DNA from: UBA6921 sp031370545
GTDB lineage: Bacteria > Pseudomonadota > Gammaproteobacteria > SG8-11
DNA length: 12,164 bases
NCBI GenBank assembly: GCA_031370545.1
Contig: JANMQQ010000378.1
Coordinates: 1 to 12,164, forward strand
Direction of reading: 5' to 3'
This document shows, piece after piece, positions 1 to 8,373 of this stretch (positions within the stretch are counted from its first letter, which is position 1; each line of letters begins with the position of its first letter). The position numbers were made by a program, and so were the translations under genes. The notes below the pieces were generated by a model. That model had not been told where the DNA came from. It did no database searches and saw only the letters and a list, made by a program, of their open reading frames with translations.

Positions 1-2859
1 CAGAACGCGATTTTCAACAGCGCCAATTTTTCGAGTATCGCCACCGACGCGAAGGGCGTGATTCAAATCTTCAACGTGGGTGCCGAGCGCATGCTGGGCT
101 ACACCGCCGCTGAAGTGATGAACAAGATCACCCCGGCGGACATTTCCGATCCGCAAGAAGTCATCATCCGCGCCGGAGCCCTGAGTCTCGAGCTGGGCAC
201 TCCGATCACGCCCGGCTTCGAAGCCTTGGTGTTCAAAGCGTCGCGCGGGATCGAAGACATTTACGAACTGACCTACTTCCGCAAAGACGGCAGCCGCTTT
301 CCGGCCATCGTGTCGGTGACCGCTCTGCGCGATGCGCAGGACGGCATCATCGGCTATCTATTAATTGGCACTGATAATACCGCGCGCAAACTTGCCGAAA
401 ACGAGCGTCAGCATTTGCTCGACATCCAGGCGGCCACGCATAAACAACTCCAGCAGACCAACGCCACCCTGCAAGCCAGCGAGGAACAGCTTGCCGTCAC
501 GCTCCACTCCATCGGCGATGCCGTGATCGCCACCGATGTTGAAGGGCGGGTAACGCTGGTGAATCCGCTGACCGAAAAGCTCACCGGCTGGACCCAGGCC
601 GAAGCCGTCGGTCGCCCAGTGGACGAGATTTTTCACATCATCAACAAACAAACCCGTAAACCCGCCACCATCCCGGTCATGGAAACGCTGGCGAAGGGCA
701 CGATCCAGGGCCTGGCCAACCACACTATCGTGATTGCCCGTGATGGCAGCGAAGCCGATATCGCCGACAGTTGCGCACCGATTCGCGACCGCGACGGCCA
801 GGTGATCGGTGCGGTGCTGGTGTTCCGCGACGTCACGCAGGAATACGCCGTGCAGCAAAACTTGCGCGACAGCGCCGAACTGATCAAAGCAATTCTTGGC
901 ACTGTCGCCGACGGCATTATCACCATCCGTGCCGATAACGGAATTGTCGAGACCGTCAACCCTGCGGCGGAGCGCATGTTCGGCTACCCGGCCACGGAAC
1001 TGGTCGGGCAACGTCTCAGCCTGTTGATTCCCGAGCTCGATCAAGACCAGAGCAACGGTTCACTTGAATACTACCGGGCCAGCGATGTTGCGCGTGCGGC
1101 AGGTTTAGGCCGCGAAGTCACCGGCCAGCGCAAGCAAGGCAGTGTGTTCCCGCTGGAAATGGCGGTTAGCGAAATGTGGCTGGGCGGTCAGCGTTATTTC
1201 ACGGGCATTTTGCGTGACATCACGGCGCGTAAGCAGGCCGAAGCGGAACTGCTGAAAGCCGGTGCGTTACAGCACGCGATTCTTACCAGCGCCAATTTTT
1301 CGATTATCGCCACCGACGCGCACGGCATCATCCAGTTGTTCAATGTTGGTGCCGAACGCATGTTGGGTTATGCCGCCAGCGAGGTCGTGAACAAAATCAG
1401 CCCCAGCGATATCCATGATCCGGAAGAAGTGAAGGCGCGTGCCGAAGCCTTGAGCATCGAGCTCGCCACGCCGATTGCGCCGGGCTTCGAAGCATTGGCG
1501 TTTAAAGCCTCGCGTGGCATCGAAGACAGCTACGACCTGACTTATATCAGCAAGGACGGCAGCCGCTTTCCAGCCATTGTGTCGATCACCGCGCTGCGCG
1601 ACGACATGGGCGCGATCATCGGCTACTTGCTGATTGGCACCGACAACTCGGTGCGCAAGCGCATCGAATCAGAACTGAAGGAGGCCTTAATGTTTGCGGA
1701 GAAAGCCAACCATGCGAAAACCGATTTTCTGTCCGCCATGAGCCATGAATTGCGCACGCCGCTGAATGCGATTCTGGGTTTCGCCCAGTTGCTGGAATCC
1801 GGCGTTCCGGCGCCGCTGCCGTCGCAGAAACGCAATCTCAACCAGATTCTCAAAGCCGGTTGGTACCTGCTGGAACTGATCAATGAAATTCTTGATCTCG
1901 CCCTGATCGAGTCGGGCAAAGTGTCGCTGTCGCAAGAGTCGGTGCTGCTCGCCGAAGTCATGCTCGAGTGCCGCGCCATCATCGAACCGCAGGCGCAGAA
2001 GCGTGGTATTAGCATGACGTTTCCGAGCTTGCCGATTGCCCACTTTGTCAGCGCCGACCGGGTGCGTATCAAGCAAGTGCTGATCAACCTGCTGTTCAAC
2101 GCCATCAAATACAACAAGCCGGGCGGCACAGTCACGGTGGAGTACACGCTGAATCCGCCGAACACGATGCGCATCAGCATTCGCGACACCGGTGAGGGGC
2201 TCGCACCCGCACAACTTGCCCAACTATTCCAGCCCTTCAATCGCCTCGGCAAGGAGACCGGCACGGAAGAAGGTACCGGCATCGGGTTGGTGGTCACCAA
2301 GCGACTGATCGAATTAATGGAAGGCAGCATCGGCGTGGAGAGCGTGGTCGGAAAAGGCAGCGTGTTCTGGATCGAGCTGGGCCTGACCACCGCACCGCAG
2401 TTTGTCGTGCGCGATGCAGCACACGTCGGATATGCAGGCCTGCTGCCGCCCCCGGGCGGCAAGCCGCAGCGCACCGTGCTGTATGTCGAAGACAATCCCG
2501 CCAATCTGGAACTGGTTGAGCAACTGATTGAGCGCCGCCCCGAGTTGCGGCTGCTGTCCGCCGCCGACGGCAAACTGGGCGTTGAGTTCGCGCGCGCCTA
2601 CCTACCGGATGTGATCTTGATGGACATCAACCTGCCCGGCATCAGCGGAATCGACGCCATGCAAATCCTGCATGCCGATCCAGCGACGGCACATATTCCG
2701 ATCCTGGCGCTGAGCGCCAACGCGATGCCGCGTGACATCACGATGGGTATGGAAGCGGGATTCTTCAATTATCTGACCAAGCCCATCAAGGTGGTCGAGT
2801 TCATGGCAGCACTGGATGTCGCGCTGGAATTCGCGCAAACCAAAGCCAGACTTGCGTAA
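1..2859 (+). CDS. Multi-PAS hybrid histidine kinase, 5' end outside the window
   Basis: The reading frame is open from base 1, where it is already inside a PAS domain, so the gene begins upstream; 952 residues are visible. Numbering from base 1, there are four PAS domains (about 1-130, 165-285, 295-415, 425-554), then a HisKA dimerisation domain with H-box SHELRTPL and phospho-acceptor His582, an HATPase domain (N-box NAIKYN with Asn700, G1 box DTGEG, FQPF, G2 box GTGIGL), and a C-terminal receiver with acidic pair Glu830-Asp831, phospho-acceptor Asp875 and Lys927. All catalytic motifs look intact. No membrane segment is visible, so a cytoplasmic sensor is likely, although the missing N-terminus could hold one. 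PAS 1 and PAS 4 are close duplicates. There is no HPt domain, so passing phosphate from Asp875 would need a partner encoded elsewhere. The ligand cannot be read from sequence. Family assignment is secure. Confidence 0.95.
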   Translation, partial: QNAIFNSANFSSIATDAKGVIQIFNVGAERMLGYTAAEVMNKITPADISDPQEVIIRAGALSLELGTPITPGFEALVFKASRGIEDIYELTYFRKDGSRFPAIVSVTALRDAQDGIIGYLLIGTDNTARKLAENERQHLLDIQAATHKQLQQTNATLQASEEQLAVTLHSIGDAVIATDVEGRVTLVNPLTEKLTGWTQAEAVGRPVDEIFHIINKQTRKPATIPVMETLAKGTIQGLANHTIVIARDGSEADIADSCAPIRDRDGQVIGAVLVFRDVTQEYAVQQNLRDSAELIKAILGTVADGIITIRADNGIVETVNPAAERMFGYPATELVGQRLSLLIPELDQDQSNGSLEYYRASDVARAAGLGREVTGQRKQGSVFPLEMAVSEMWLGGQRYFTGILRDITARKQAEAELLKAGALQHAILTSANFSIIATDAHGIIQLFNVGAERMLGYAASEVVNKISPSDIHDPEEVKARAEALSIELATPIAPGFEALAFKASRGIEDSYDLTYISKDGSRFPAIVSITALRDDMGAIIGYLLIGTDNSVRKRIESELKEALMFAEKANHAKTDFLSAMSHELRTPLNAILGFAQLLESGVPAPLPSQKRNLNQILKAGWYLLELINEILDLALIESGKVSLSQESVLLAEVMLECRAIIEPQAQKRGISMTFPSLPIAHFVSADRVRIKQVLINLLFNAIKYNKPGGTVTVEYTLNPPNTMRISIRDTGEGLAPAQLAQLFQPFNRLGKETGTEEGTGIGLVVTKRLIELMEGSIGVESVVGKGSVFWIELGLTTAPQFVVRDAAHVGYAGLLPPPGGKPQRTVLYVEDNPANLELVEQLIERRPELRLLSAADGKLGVEFARAYLPDVILMDINLPGISGIDAMQILHADPATAHIPILALSANAMPRDITMGMEAGFFNYLTKPIKVVEFMAALDVALEFAQTKARLA
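1273..1662 (+). repeat. Intragenic PAS-domain duplication (second copy; first is 1-390)
   Basis: Bases 1-390 and 1273-1662 encode two PAS domains of 130 residues that align without gaps and agree at about three quarters of positions by hand count. Shared blocks include NVGAERMLGY, FKASRGIED, KDGSRFPAIVS and GYLLIGTDN. The two intervening PAS domains are much less similar, so this is a recent domain-level duplication and not simply shared PAS ancestry. Confidence 0.85.
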
Positions 2860-2875
2860 TGACAACCGGGGTAAA

Positions 2876-2916
2876 CGTTGCACCTGCGAAGGTCGTGCGC
2901 ATGGCGCACGCTACGT
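2876..2916 (-). repeat. Hairpin repeat, GTGCGC/GCGCAC family, inverted copy
   Basis: The stem is CGTGCGC (2894-2900) and GCGCACG (2904-2910) around a 3-nt loop. Its reverse complement matches the element at 12122-12164 over about 40 nt with few differences, and shares its hairpin with 10240-10273. It starts 16 nt after the stop codon of the first kinase. Confidence 0.8.
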
Positions 2917-2950
2917 GACTAATGCAATGACTGAGCTGGTGCAATCAATT

Positions 2951-3040
2951 GGACAAAGTGTTTCTTCCCCCTGCAAGGGGAAGATCAAGCACACCCCCAC
3001 TCTCGCCTTCCCCCTTGCAGGGGGAAGAGAAGCTTCGTTG
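2951..3040. repeat. Inverted pair of the 49-nt palindromic unit (copy A, left arm shortened)
   Basis: The left arm (2951-2989) is the reverse complement of the right arm (2992-3040) but lacks the inner ten or so bases. Each arm contains its own hairpin: CTTCCCCC with GGGGAAG or GGGGGAAG around a 5-nt loop. This head-to-head layout is like REPIN elements, which are paired REP sequences, though I cannot assign it to a named family. Confidence 0.8.
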
Positions 3041-3096
3041 GGGCTCGTTACGTACCCAACGTGGCTGGTGCGATAACTGAGCTGGAACCATCAGTT

Positions 3097-3217
3097 GAAC
3101 AAAGCGTTTCTTCCCCCTGCAAGGGGGAAGATCAAGATGGGGGTGAATTTAAATACCGTGTGCTTGCACACCCCCATCCTCGCCTTCCCCCTTGCAGGGG
3201 GAAGAGAAGCTTCGTTG
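3097..3217. repeat. Inverted pair of the 49-nt palindromic unit (copy B, complete)
   Basis: Two 49-nt arms (3097-3145 and 3169-3217) are inverted copies of each other around a 23-nt centre. Each carries the stem CTTCCCCC/GGGGGAAG, and the inner ends GGGGGTG and CACCCCC also pair. It is the most complete copy in the window and a good reference for defining the element. Confidence 0.85.
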
Positions 3218-3430
3218 CGGCCTCATTAAGCACCCAACGAAGCTCTGCTCTAACGTACTGCCATTTCCCCTGACGCAAGAGCAAGGCGCCGGTACTCAAC
3301 TTCATTTATTACGGATGGACCTATGCTGGTATTTTCGAAGGAAGCACGCGTTGTCGATCCCATTGCGTCGCGCATCAACCCGGCCTACGATCACTGCCCA
3401 AGCCGGTCATACCCTGAGCATCGGCGCATA

Positions 3431-3437
3431 GAGAAGG
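3431..3437 (+). promoter_or_regulatory. Ribosome binding site that fixes the CheB-CheR start
   Basis: GAGAAGG lies 5 nt before the ATG at 3443. The in-frame ATG 40 codons earlier (3323) has no comparable site, and its extra residues do not look like part of a CheB domain, so 3443 is preferred. Confidence 0.7.
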
Positions 3438-3442
3438 CGGCC

Positions 3443-6400
3443 ATGGCAACACGTAAAAAAACTCAACACGCGGAGAAATCCGCGCCGGTTATTGCGCAAC
3501 AGACCGATGACACTAGCACCAGCGAAACCACTCCCGCCACATTTCCGGTCGTCGGCATTGGCGCGTCGGCGGGCGGGCTCGCGGCCTTTGAAGCGTTCTT
3601 TTCCGCCATGCCCCCAGACACCGATCCCGGCATGGCGTTTGTGGTGGTGCAACACCTGGCCCCTGATCACAAGAGCATTCTTACCGACCTGGTGCGGCGT
3701 TACACCCGCATGCAGGTGTTCGAAGTCGAAGATGGCATGCGCGTGCAACCGAATTGCGCTTACATCATTCCGCCCAATTACGACATGGCGTTCTTGAACG
3801 GCACCTTGCAACTGCTGCAACCTTCGGCGCCGCGCGGGCAGCGTCTGCCGATTGATTTTTTCTTTCGCTCGCTGGCTCAAGATCAACATGCCCGTGCCAT
3901 CGGCATTGTGTTCTCCGGCACCGGCAGCGACGGCACGCAGGGTGTGCGCGCCATCAAGGGCGAGGGCGGCATGGTGATGGCCCAGACGCCCAGCTCCACC
4001 GAATTCGACAGCATGCCGCGCAGCGCCATTAACACCGGCCTGGTGGATTACGAATTGCCGCCCGCCGAAATGCCCGCCCAGCTCATCGCGTACGCGGCGC
4101 AAGCCTTCGCCACGCTGCCGCGCCTGCCCGGCGCCCCTGAGCCCAAGACCGAAAACGCGCTGAAGAAAATTTTTGTCTTACTGCGCGCACAAACCGGCCA
4201 CGATTTTTCTCAGTACAAACCGAGCACCATGAACCGGCGCATCGAGCGGCGCATGGCGGTCCAGCACATCGACGTGTTAGAAAACTACGTCCAATTTTTG
4301 CAGAAAACCCCGCTTGAGGTGGAAGCACTATTCCGCGATCTGCTGATTGGTGTGACCAATTTCTTCCGTGACCCGGAAGCATTTCACGCGCTTGAAACTC
4401 AAGTCATCGCCAAAATCTTTGACGGCAAAACTGCCAACTCGGCGGTGCGCATCTGGTCGACCGGCTGCTCCACCGGTGAAGAGGCGTATTCGGTGGCGAT
4501 CCTGTTGCAAGAACGCATGGAAGTGCTCAAGCAAAATTTTGCAATCCAGCTGTTCGCCACTGACATCGACAGCCGCGCAATTGCGGTCGCCCGGGCCGGA
4601 CGCTACCCCGCCAGCATTGCGAGTGATATCTCGCCCGAGCGGCTGGCGCGCTTTTTCACCGCCGAAGCCGACGGCAGTGCCTACCGCATTAATAAAGTCA
4701 TCCGCGACATGCTGGTGTTTTCGGAACAAGACCTGATCAAAGACCCGCCGTTTTCCAGGCTCGACCTGATCTGCTGCCGCAACCTGCTGATCTACCTGAG
4801 CCCGCCCTTGCAGAAAAAACTCATCCGCCTGTTTCATTACACGCTCAATCCGGGCGGCGTGCTGTTTTTGGGCACGTCGGAAACCGTCGGTGAATTCACC
4901 GATCTGTTTGATACGCTCGATCAGAAAGCCAAGCTGTACCCGCGCAAGCCGACCGTTCGCAGCGAACAACGCACGTCGATGAGCCGGTTTCTGCCGCTCA
5001 TCACGGCCTTGGATTCAGTTGTGCCGCGCGCGCTCGGCCGGACCGGTCCGGCCAAAATACCGCTGCGCGAACTGACCGAACAAACCCTGCTGCTGCAACT
5101 GGCACTGTCCGGCGTGCTGATCAACGGCCACGGCGACATCCTCTACCTGTATGGCCGCACCGGCATGTACCTGGAACCTTCGCCGGGCGACGCGGGCGAA
5201 CCCAGCAACATTTTGAAAATGGCCCGAGAAGGTTTGCAACGTGAGCTGACCGTTGCGCTGCATAAGGCGGGAGCCACCAAAAAGCCGGTGCACAGCCCCG
5301 GGCTGCGCGTCAAAACCAATGGCCATTTCACGCGCGTTAATCTCATTGTTCGCCCGGTGATGGCCAACCCGGCCGATGTACCGGAGTGGCCGTTGTATGT
5401 CGTCATTCTGGAAGAAGTAAATGCCGCGGGCGCGGACCACCCGTTGCCTTTGACCGAACCCGGCACGCCCCCGGACGCGGCCTTCGACCCGACCAGCGCG
5501 GACGCAACCATTGCCGCGCTCAATGAACAACTGCGCGCCAATAAAGAATACTTGCAGGCGGCCAACGAAGAGCTGGAAACCTCCAACGAAGAGCTCAAAT
5601 CATCGAACGAGGAAATGCAGTCGGTCAACGAAGAGTTGCAGTCCACCAACGAGGAGCTCGAGACTTCCAAGGAAGAAATGCAATCGGTCAACGAGGAGCT
5701 GGCCACGGTCAACGCCGAACTGCAAAACAAAGTGGCCGATCTGTCGCGCACCAGCAACGACATGCTCAATTTATTGTCAAGCACCGGCATCGGCACCATT
5801 TTTGTGGACCATCAACTGCGCATTCTGCGCTTCACATCCACCGCCACGCGTATTATCAATTTGATTCCCAGCGACGTCGGACGGCCGGTGGCGCATACCG
5901 TGTCCAACCTGGTCGGCTATACCAAACTGGTGAGCGACACGCAAAGCGTACTGGATTCCTTGATTCCCAAGTCGGTGGATGTGCAGACCCTTGAAGGCGT
6001 GTGGTACACCATGCGCGTTTTGCCCTACCGCACCGTCGACAACGTGATTGAGGGCGCGGTGATCACCTTTATCGACATCACCGAAATGGTGCATATCCGC
6101 GAGGATTTGCGCAAAGCCAATGACCTGGCCCGTCTGGCAGTGGTGGTACGCGATTCACGTGATGCCGTCACCGTCCAGGACCTGAATGGCAGCATTCTGG
6201 CCTGGAATCCGGGCGCGGAGAGAATATATGGCTGGACCGAAACCGAGGCGTTGGCGATGAACATCAGCGAGCGCCTGCCACCCGGGCTGCTGGCGCAAGA
6301 GCTGGCCACCCTCAGCGCGCTTATCGACAACCAGACGTCGACGCCTTACCGGACGCAACGGCTCACCCGCAATGGCGACGTGGTGGAAGTCTCAGTCACC

Positions 6401-6514
6401 GCGAGCGCCTTGCTGAACGAGGCCGGACAAACCTATGGCGTTGCCACCACTGAACGGGCCTATGCCGCAACGCCCGATGCAGCGCTGCGAGGTGCTCATG
6501 AGCAGCATGCATAG
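3443..6514 (+). CDS. CheB methylesterase-CheR methyltransferase-PAS fusion protein
   Basis: This 1023-residue protein joins the two enzymes that remove and add methyl groups on chemoreceptor glutamates. The CheB domain (about 35-225) has the triad Ser42 in GASAGG, His71 in QHL and Asp163 in GTGSDG, so it should be active; the usual N-terminal receiver of CheB is absent. The CheR domain (about 238-502) has TNFFRD, the S-adenosylmethionine loop STGCSTGEEA (339-348) and CRNLLIYL. Next come a PAS-like region (about 545-660), eight near-perfect heptads of NEELxxS type (708-763) forming a long coiled coil, and two PAS domains (about 775-885 and 893-1003). Many relatives carry a histidine kinase at the C-terminus; here the kinase is the next gene, overlapping by 17 nt. 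No chemoreceptor, CheA or CheW is encoded in the window, so the methylation target is unknown. Confidence 0.95.
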   Translation: MATRKKTQHAEKSAPVIAQQTDDTSTSETTPATFPVVGIGASAGGLAAFEAFFSAMPPDTDPGMAFVVVQHLAPDHKSILTDLVRRYTRMQVFEVEDGMRVQPNCAYIIPPNYDMAFLNGTLQLLQPSAPRGQRLPIDFFFRSLAQDQHARAIGIVFSGTGSDGTQGVRAIKGEGGMVMAQTPSSTEFDSMPRSAINTGLVDYELPPAEMPAQLIAYAAQAFATLPRLPGAPEPKTENALKKIFVLLRAQTGHDFSQYKPSTMNRRIERRMAVQHIDVLENYVQFLQKTPLEVEALFRDLLIGVTNFFRDPEAFHALETQVIAKIFDGKTANSAVRIWSTGCSTGEEAYSVAILLQERMEVLKQNFAIQLFATDIDSRAIAVARAGRYPASIASDISPERLARFFTAEADGSAYRINKVIRDMLVFSEQDLIKDPPFSRLDLICCRNLLIYLSPPLQKKLIRLFHYTLNPGGVLFLGTSETVGEFTDLFDTLDQKAKLYPRKPTVRSEQRTSMSRFLPLITALDSVVPRALGRTGPAKIPLRELTEQTLLLQLALSGVLINGHGDILYLYGRTGMYLEPSPGDAGEPSNILKMAREGLQRELTVALHKAGATKKPVHSPGLRVKTNGHFTRVNLIVRPVMANPADVPEWPLYVVILEEVNAAGADHPLPLTEPGTPPDAAFDPTSADATIAALNEQLRANKEYLQAANEELETSNEELKSSNEEMQSVNEELQSTNEELETSKEEMQSVNEELATVNAELQNKVADLSRTSNDMLNLLSSTGIGTIFVDHQLRILRFTSTATRIINLIPSDVGRPVAHTVSNLVGYTKLVSDTQSVLDSLIPKSVDVQTLEGVWYTMRVLPYRTVDNVIEGAVITFIDITEMVHIREDLRKANDLARLAVVVRDSRDAVTVQDLNGSILAWNPGAERIYGWTETEALAMNISERLPPGLLAQELATLSALIDNQTSTPYRTQRLTRNGDVVEVSVTASALLNEAGQTYGVATTERAYAATPDAALRGAHEQHA
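6489..6492 (+). promoter_or_regulatory. Ribosome binding site inside the CheB-CheR gene
   Basis: GAGG lies 5 nt before the ATG at 6498, inside the last codons of the upstream gene. This favours 6498 over the in-frame ATG at 6435, which would overlap the upstream gene by 80 nt, and suggests translational coupling. Confidence 0.65.
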
Positions 6515-8363
6515 ACGCCATGACGACCCGCCTGCGCCGACCCAGCTCACCTTGCTTGAGCGTGCTGAAATCAAGTTGAGCGGGGCCGGGCCGGAAAGTG
6601 TCAAGACCTTATCCCTGGAAGCCACGCAGCGCATGATGCATGAGCTGCACGCGCACCAGATCGAGCTCGAGATGCAGAACGACGAACTGCGCCGTACGCA
6701 GATTGAGCTGGCCGACGAACGCACGCGCTATTTTGATCTCTATGACCTGGCACCGGTGGGTTATTGCACCGTCAGTGAAGCCGGGCTGATCCTGCAAGCC
6801 AACCTCACCGCAAGCCAGTTGCTGGGCCTGCCGCGCGCGGCGCTGATCAATCAGCCGTTCGGCCGCTTTATTTTCCCGGCCGATCAGGACAACTACTACC
6901 TGTGCCGCCGCAAGCTGATTGAATCCAGCCAGCCTGAAGCCAGCGAATTGCGCATGGTGAAGCCGGACGGCACGTACTTCTGGGTCAATCTGGCGGCCTC
7001 CTTTGCGCGGGATGACCATGGCGCGCCGATACTGCGCATTGCGCTGACCGATGTCACCGAAATCAAACGGGTAACGGTGGCCGTCACCGAAAGCGAGGCG
7101 CGTTATCACGCACTGACCGAGCGGCTGCAAGCCAAAAATGTCGAGCTTGAGGTCACCCGGGCCGCCGCCGATAAAGCCAACCGTGCGAAATCGGATTTTC
7201 TGTCCAGCATGAGCCACGAACTGCGCACCCCGCTCAGTGCGATTCTGGGCTTCACCCAACTCATGGAATCCGGCACGCCGCCGCCCTCACCATCGCAACA
7301 TGAAAGTCTCAAACAGGTGCTCAAGGCGGGCTGGTATTTGCTGACGCTGATCAACGAAATTCTCGATCTCGCGCAAGTTGAATCCGGCAAACTGTCGGTG
7401 ACCATGGACAAGGTGTCGCTGGGCAAAGTGATTCAAGAATGCAAAGCCATGGTGGAGCCGCAGGCGCAAACGCGCGGCATCAGCGTGAGCTGCGCTCCGC
7501 ACGACGTGTTGTACGTGGTAAATGCTGATGTGACGCGCTTGAAGCAGGCGCTGATCAACCTGCTGTCCAACGCCATCAAATACAACAAAACCGGCGGTGC
7601 GGTGGTGGTGGACTGCACCGAGCCTGCCCCCGGACAACGCGTGCGCATCACGATCACTGACACCGGCGCGGGCCTGGCGCCGGAAAAACTCGCGCAACTG
7701 TTTCAGCCCTTCAATCGCCTGGGTCAGGAATCCAGCGGCGTGCAAGGCACCGGCATCGGCCTGGTGATGTGCAAGCGACTGATCGACTTGATGGGCGGCA
7801 GCATCGGCGTGGAAAGCACGGTGGGTACCGGCAGTCGCTTCTGGATCGAATTAAATATGGCGACCAGCGCCGAACAGGGCGAACAGGGCGAACAGGGCGA
7901 ACAGGGCGAACAGGGCGAACAGAGCACAGCCAACTCGATAACGCAAATCAAAAATATCCCGCACACCTGGTCGGTGCTGTATATCGAGGACGATCCGGCC
8001 AATCTGTTGCTGGTTGAAAATCTCCTCGCGCGCCGCGCTGACCTGCGTTTGTTGAGCGCACCCGACGGCCCTGGCGGCATTGAGATTGCGCGCGCCAGTC
8101 AACCGGATGTGATTTTGATGGACATTAACTTACCTGGCATCAGCGGTATCGAAACGCTGGGCATGCTGATCAATGACCCAGCAACGGCGTTCATCCCGGT
8201 GGTGGCACTCAGTGCCAATGCGATGCCCGAGGACATCGACACCGCCCTGGCAGCAGGATTTTTTAATTACCTCACCAAACCCGTCCGGGTCGGTGAGCTC
8301 ATGGACGCGCTGGACACCGCGCTGAAATTTTCGCAAACCACGTTATCCAGACAGCTAAATTAA
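6498..8363 (+). CDS. PAS hybrid histidine kinase with C-terminal receiver
   Basis: This 621-residue protein shows, in order, an N-terminal helix with the motif HELHAHQIELEMQNDELRR (49-67), a PAS domain (about 75-195), HisKA (about 228-300) with H-box SHELRTPL and phospho-acceptor His240, HATPase (about 340-455; Asn358, Asp388 in DTGAG, FQPF, GTGIGL at 417-422), a Glu-Gln-Gly repeat linker (459-475) and a receiver (about 491-612; Glu497-Asp498, phospho-acceptor Asp542, Lys594). All motifs for autophosphorylation and transfer to its own receiver are present. It has no membrane segment and no HPt domain. Its start overlaps the CheB-CheR gene and its stop is 10 nt from the next start, so it is the second gene of a likely operon. 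It is paralogous to the kinase at 1-2859 (HisKA to receiver) and to the kinase-like protein at 10602-12020 (PAS to HATPase). Confidence 0.95.
   Translation: MSSMHRRHDDPPAPTQLTLLERAEIKLSGAGPESVKTLSLEATQRMMHELHAHQIELEMQNDELRRTQIELADERTRYFDLYDLAPVGYCTVSEAGLILQANLTASQLLGLPRAALINQPFGRFIFPADQDNYYLCRRKLIESSQPEASELRMVKPDGTYFWVNLAASFARDDHGAPILRIALTDVTEIKRVTVAVTESEARYHALTERLQAKNVELEVTRAAADKANRAKSDFLSSMSHELRTPLSAILGFTQLMESGTPPPSPSQHESLKQVLKAGWYLLTLINEILDLAQVESGKLSVTMDKVSLGKVIQECKAMVEPQAQTRGISVSCAPHDVLYVVNADVTRLKQALINLLSNAIKYNKTGGAVVVDCTEPAPGQRVRITITDTGAGLAPEKLAQLFQPFNRLGQESSGVQGTGIGLVMCKRLIDLMGGSIGVESTVGTGSRFWIELNMATSAEQGEQGEQGEQGEQGEQSTANSITQIKNIPHTWSVLYIEDDPANLLLVENLLARRADLRLLSAPDGPGGIEIARASQPDVILMDINLPGISGIETLGMLINDPATAFIPVVALSANAMPEDIDTALAAGFFNYLTKPVRVGELMDALDTALKFSQTTLSRQLN
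7872..7922 (+). repeat. In-frame 9-bp tandem repeat (GAACAGGGC, 5.7 copies)
   Basis: Five perfect copies plus a six-base partial copy encode Glu-Gln-Gly repeats in the linker between the ATPase and receiver domains. The copies are identical at the nucleotide level, which points to recent slippage. Because the unit is 9 bp, copy-number changes alter linker length without shifting the frame. Confidence 0.95.
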
Positions 8364-8373
8364 AGGAAGCCGC

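Larger units (their letters stand above)
2930..3244. repeat. Tandem duplication of a palindromic repeat unit
   Basis: Copy A (2930-3066) and copy B (3076-3244) align from the shared start ACTGAGCTGG to the shared end CCCAACG. B contains about 30 nt in its centre (from about 3136) that A lacks, which looks like an internal deletion in A between the two palindrome arms. Several point differences show that the duplication is not very recent. Confidence 0.8.
2860..3442. other. Intergenic region made largely of palindromic repeats
   Basis: This 583-nt gap separates the first kinase from the CheB-CheR fusion gene. It holds one minus-oriented hairpin repeat (2876-2916) and a tandem duplication of an inverted-pair repeat (2930-3066 and 3076-3244), listed separately. 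Short open frames here fall inside the repeats and look non-coding. From about 3245 to 3442 the sequence is unique and should carry the promoter and leader of the downstream operon, but I see no convincing -35/-10 pair. No plus-strand intrinsic terminator is visible, because the hairpins are not followed by a T-run. Confidence 0.7.

Noticed and set aside
1623..2573. Long minus-strand open frame (316 codons) opposite the first kinase
   Set aside because: It lies entirely over conserved HisKA, ATPase and receiver motifs read on the plus strand. Its translation is Ser/Arg-rich with no recognisable domain, as expected for a shadow frame in G+C-rich DNA.
2951..3217. CRISPR array
   Set aside because: The repeats are inverted pairs with hairpins, not direct repeats separated by unique spacers of constant length, and no cas gene is present.
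2816..3431. Small plus-strand open frames across the first intergenic region
   Set aside because: They consist mainly of translated palindromic repeats, overlap one another, and lack ribosome binding sites.
3323..3442. In-frame upstream ATG giving the CheB-CheR protein 40 more residues
   Set aside because: There is no good ribosome binding site, whereas GAGAAGG sits 5 nt before the ATG at 3443, and the extension is unlike a CheB N-terminus.
3566..3931. Inactive CheB domain, suspected because the N-terminal receiver is missing
   Set aside because: Ser42, His71 and Asp163 of the triad are all present in their usual motifs, and absence of the receiver is usual for these fusions.
3407..4102. 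Minus-strand open frame of 231 codons over the CheB domain
   Set aside because: It is a shadow of the CheB coding sequence, which has the complete catalytic triad. No ribosome binding site or known family is seen.
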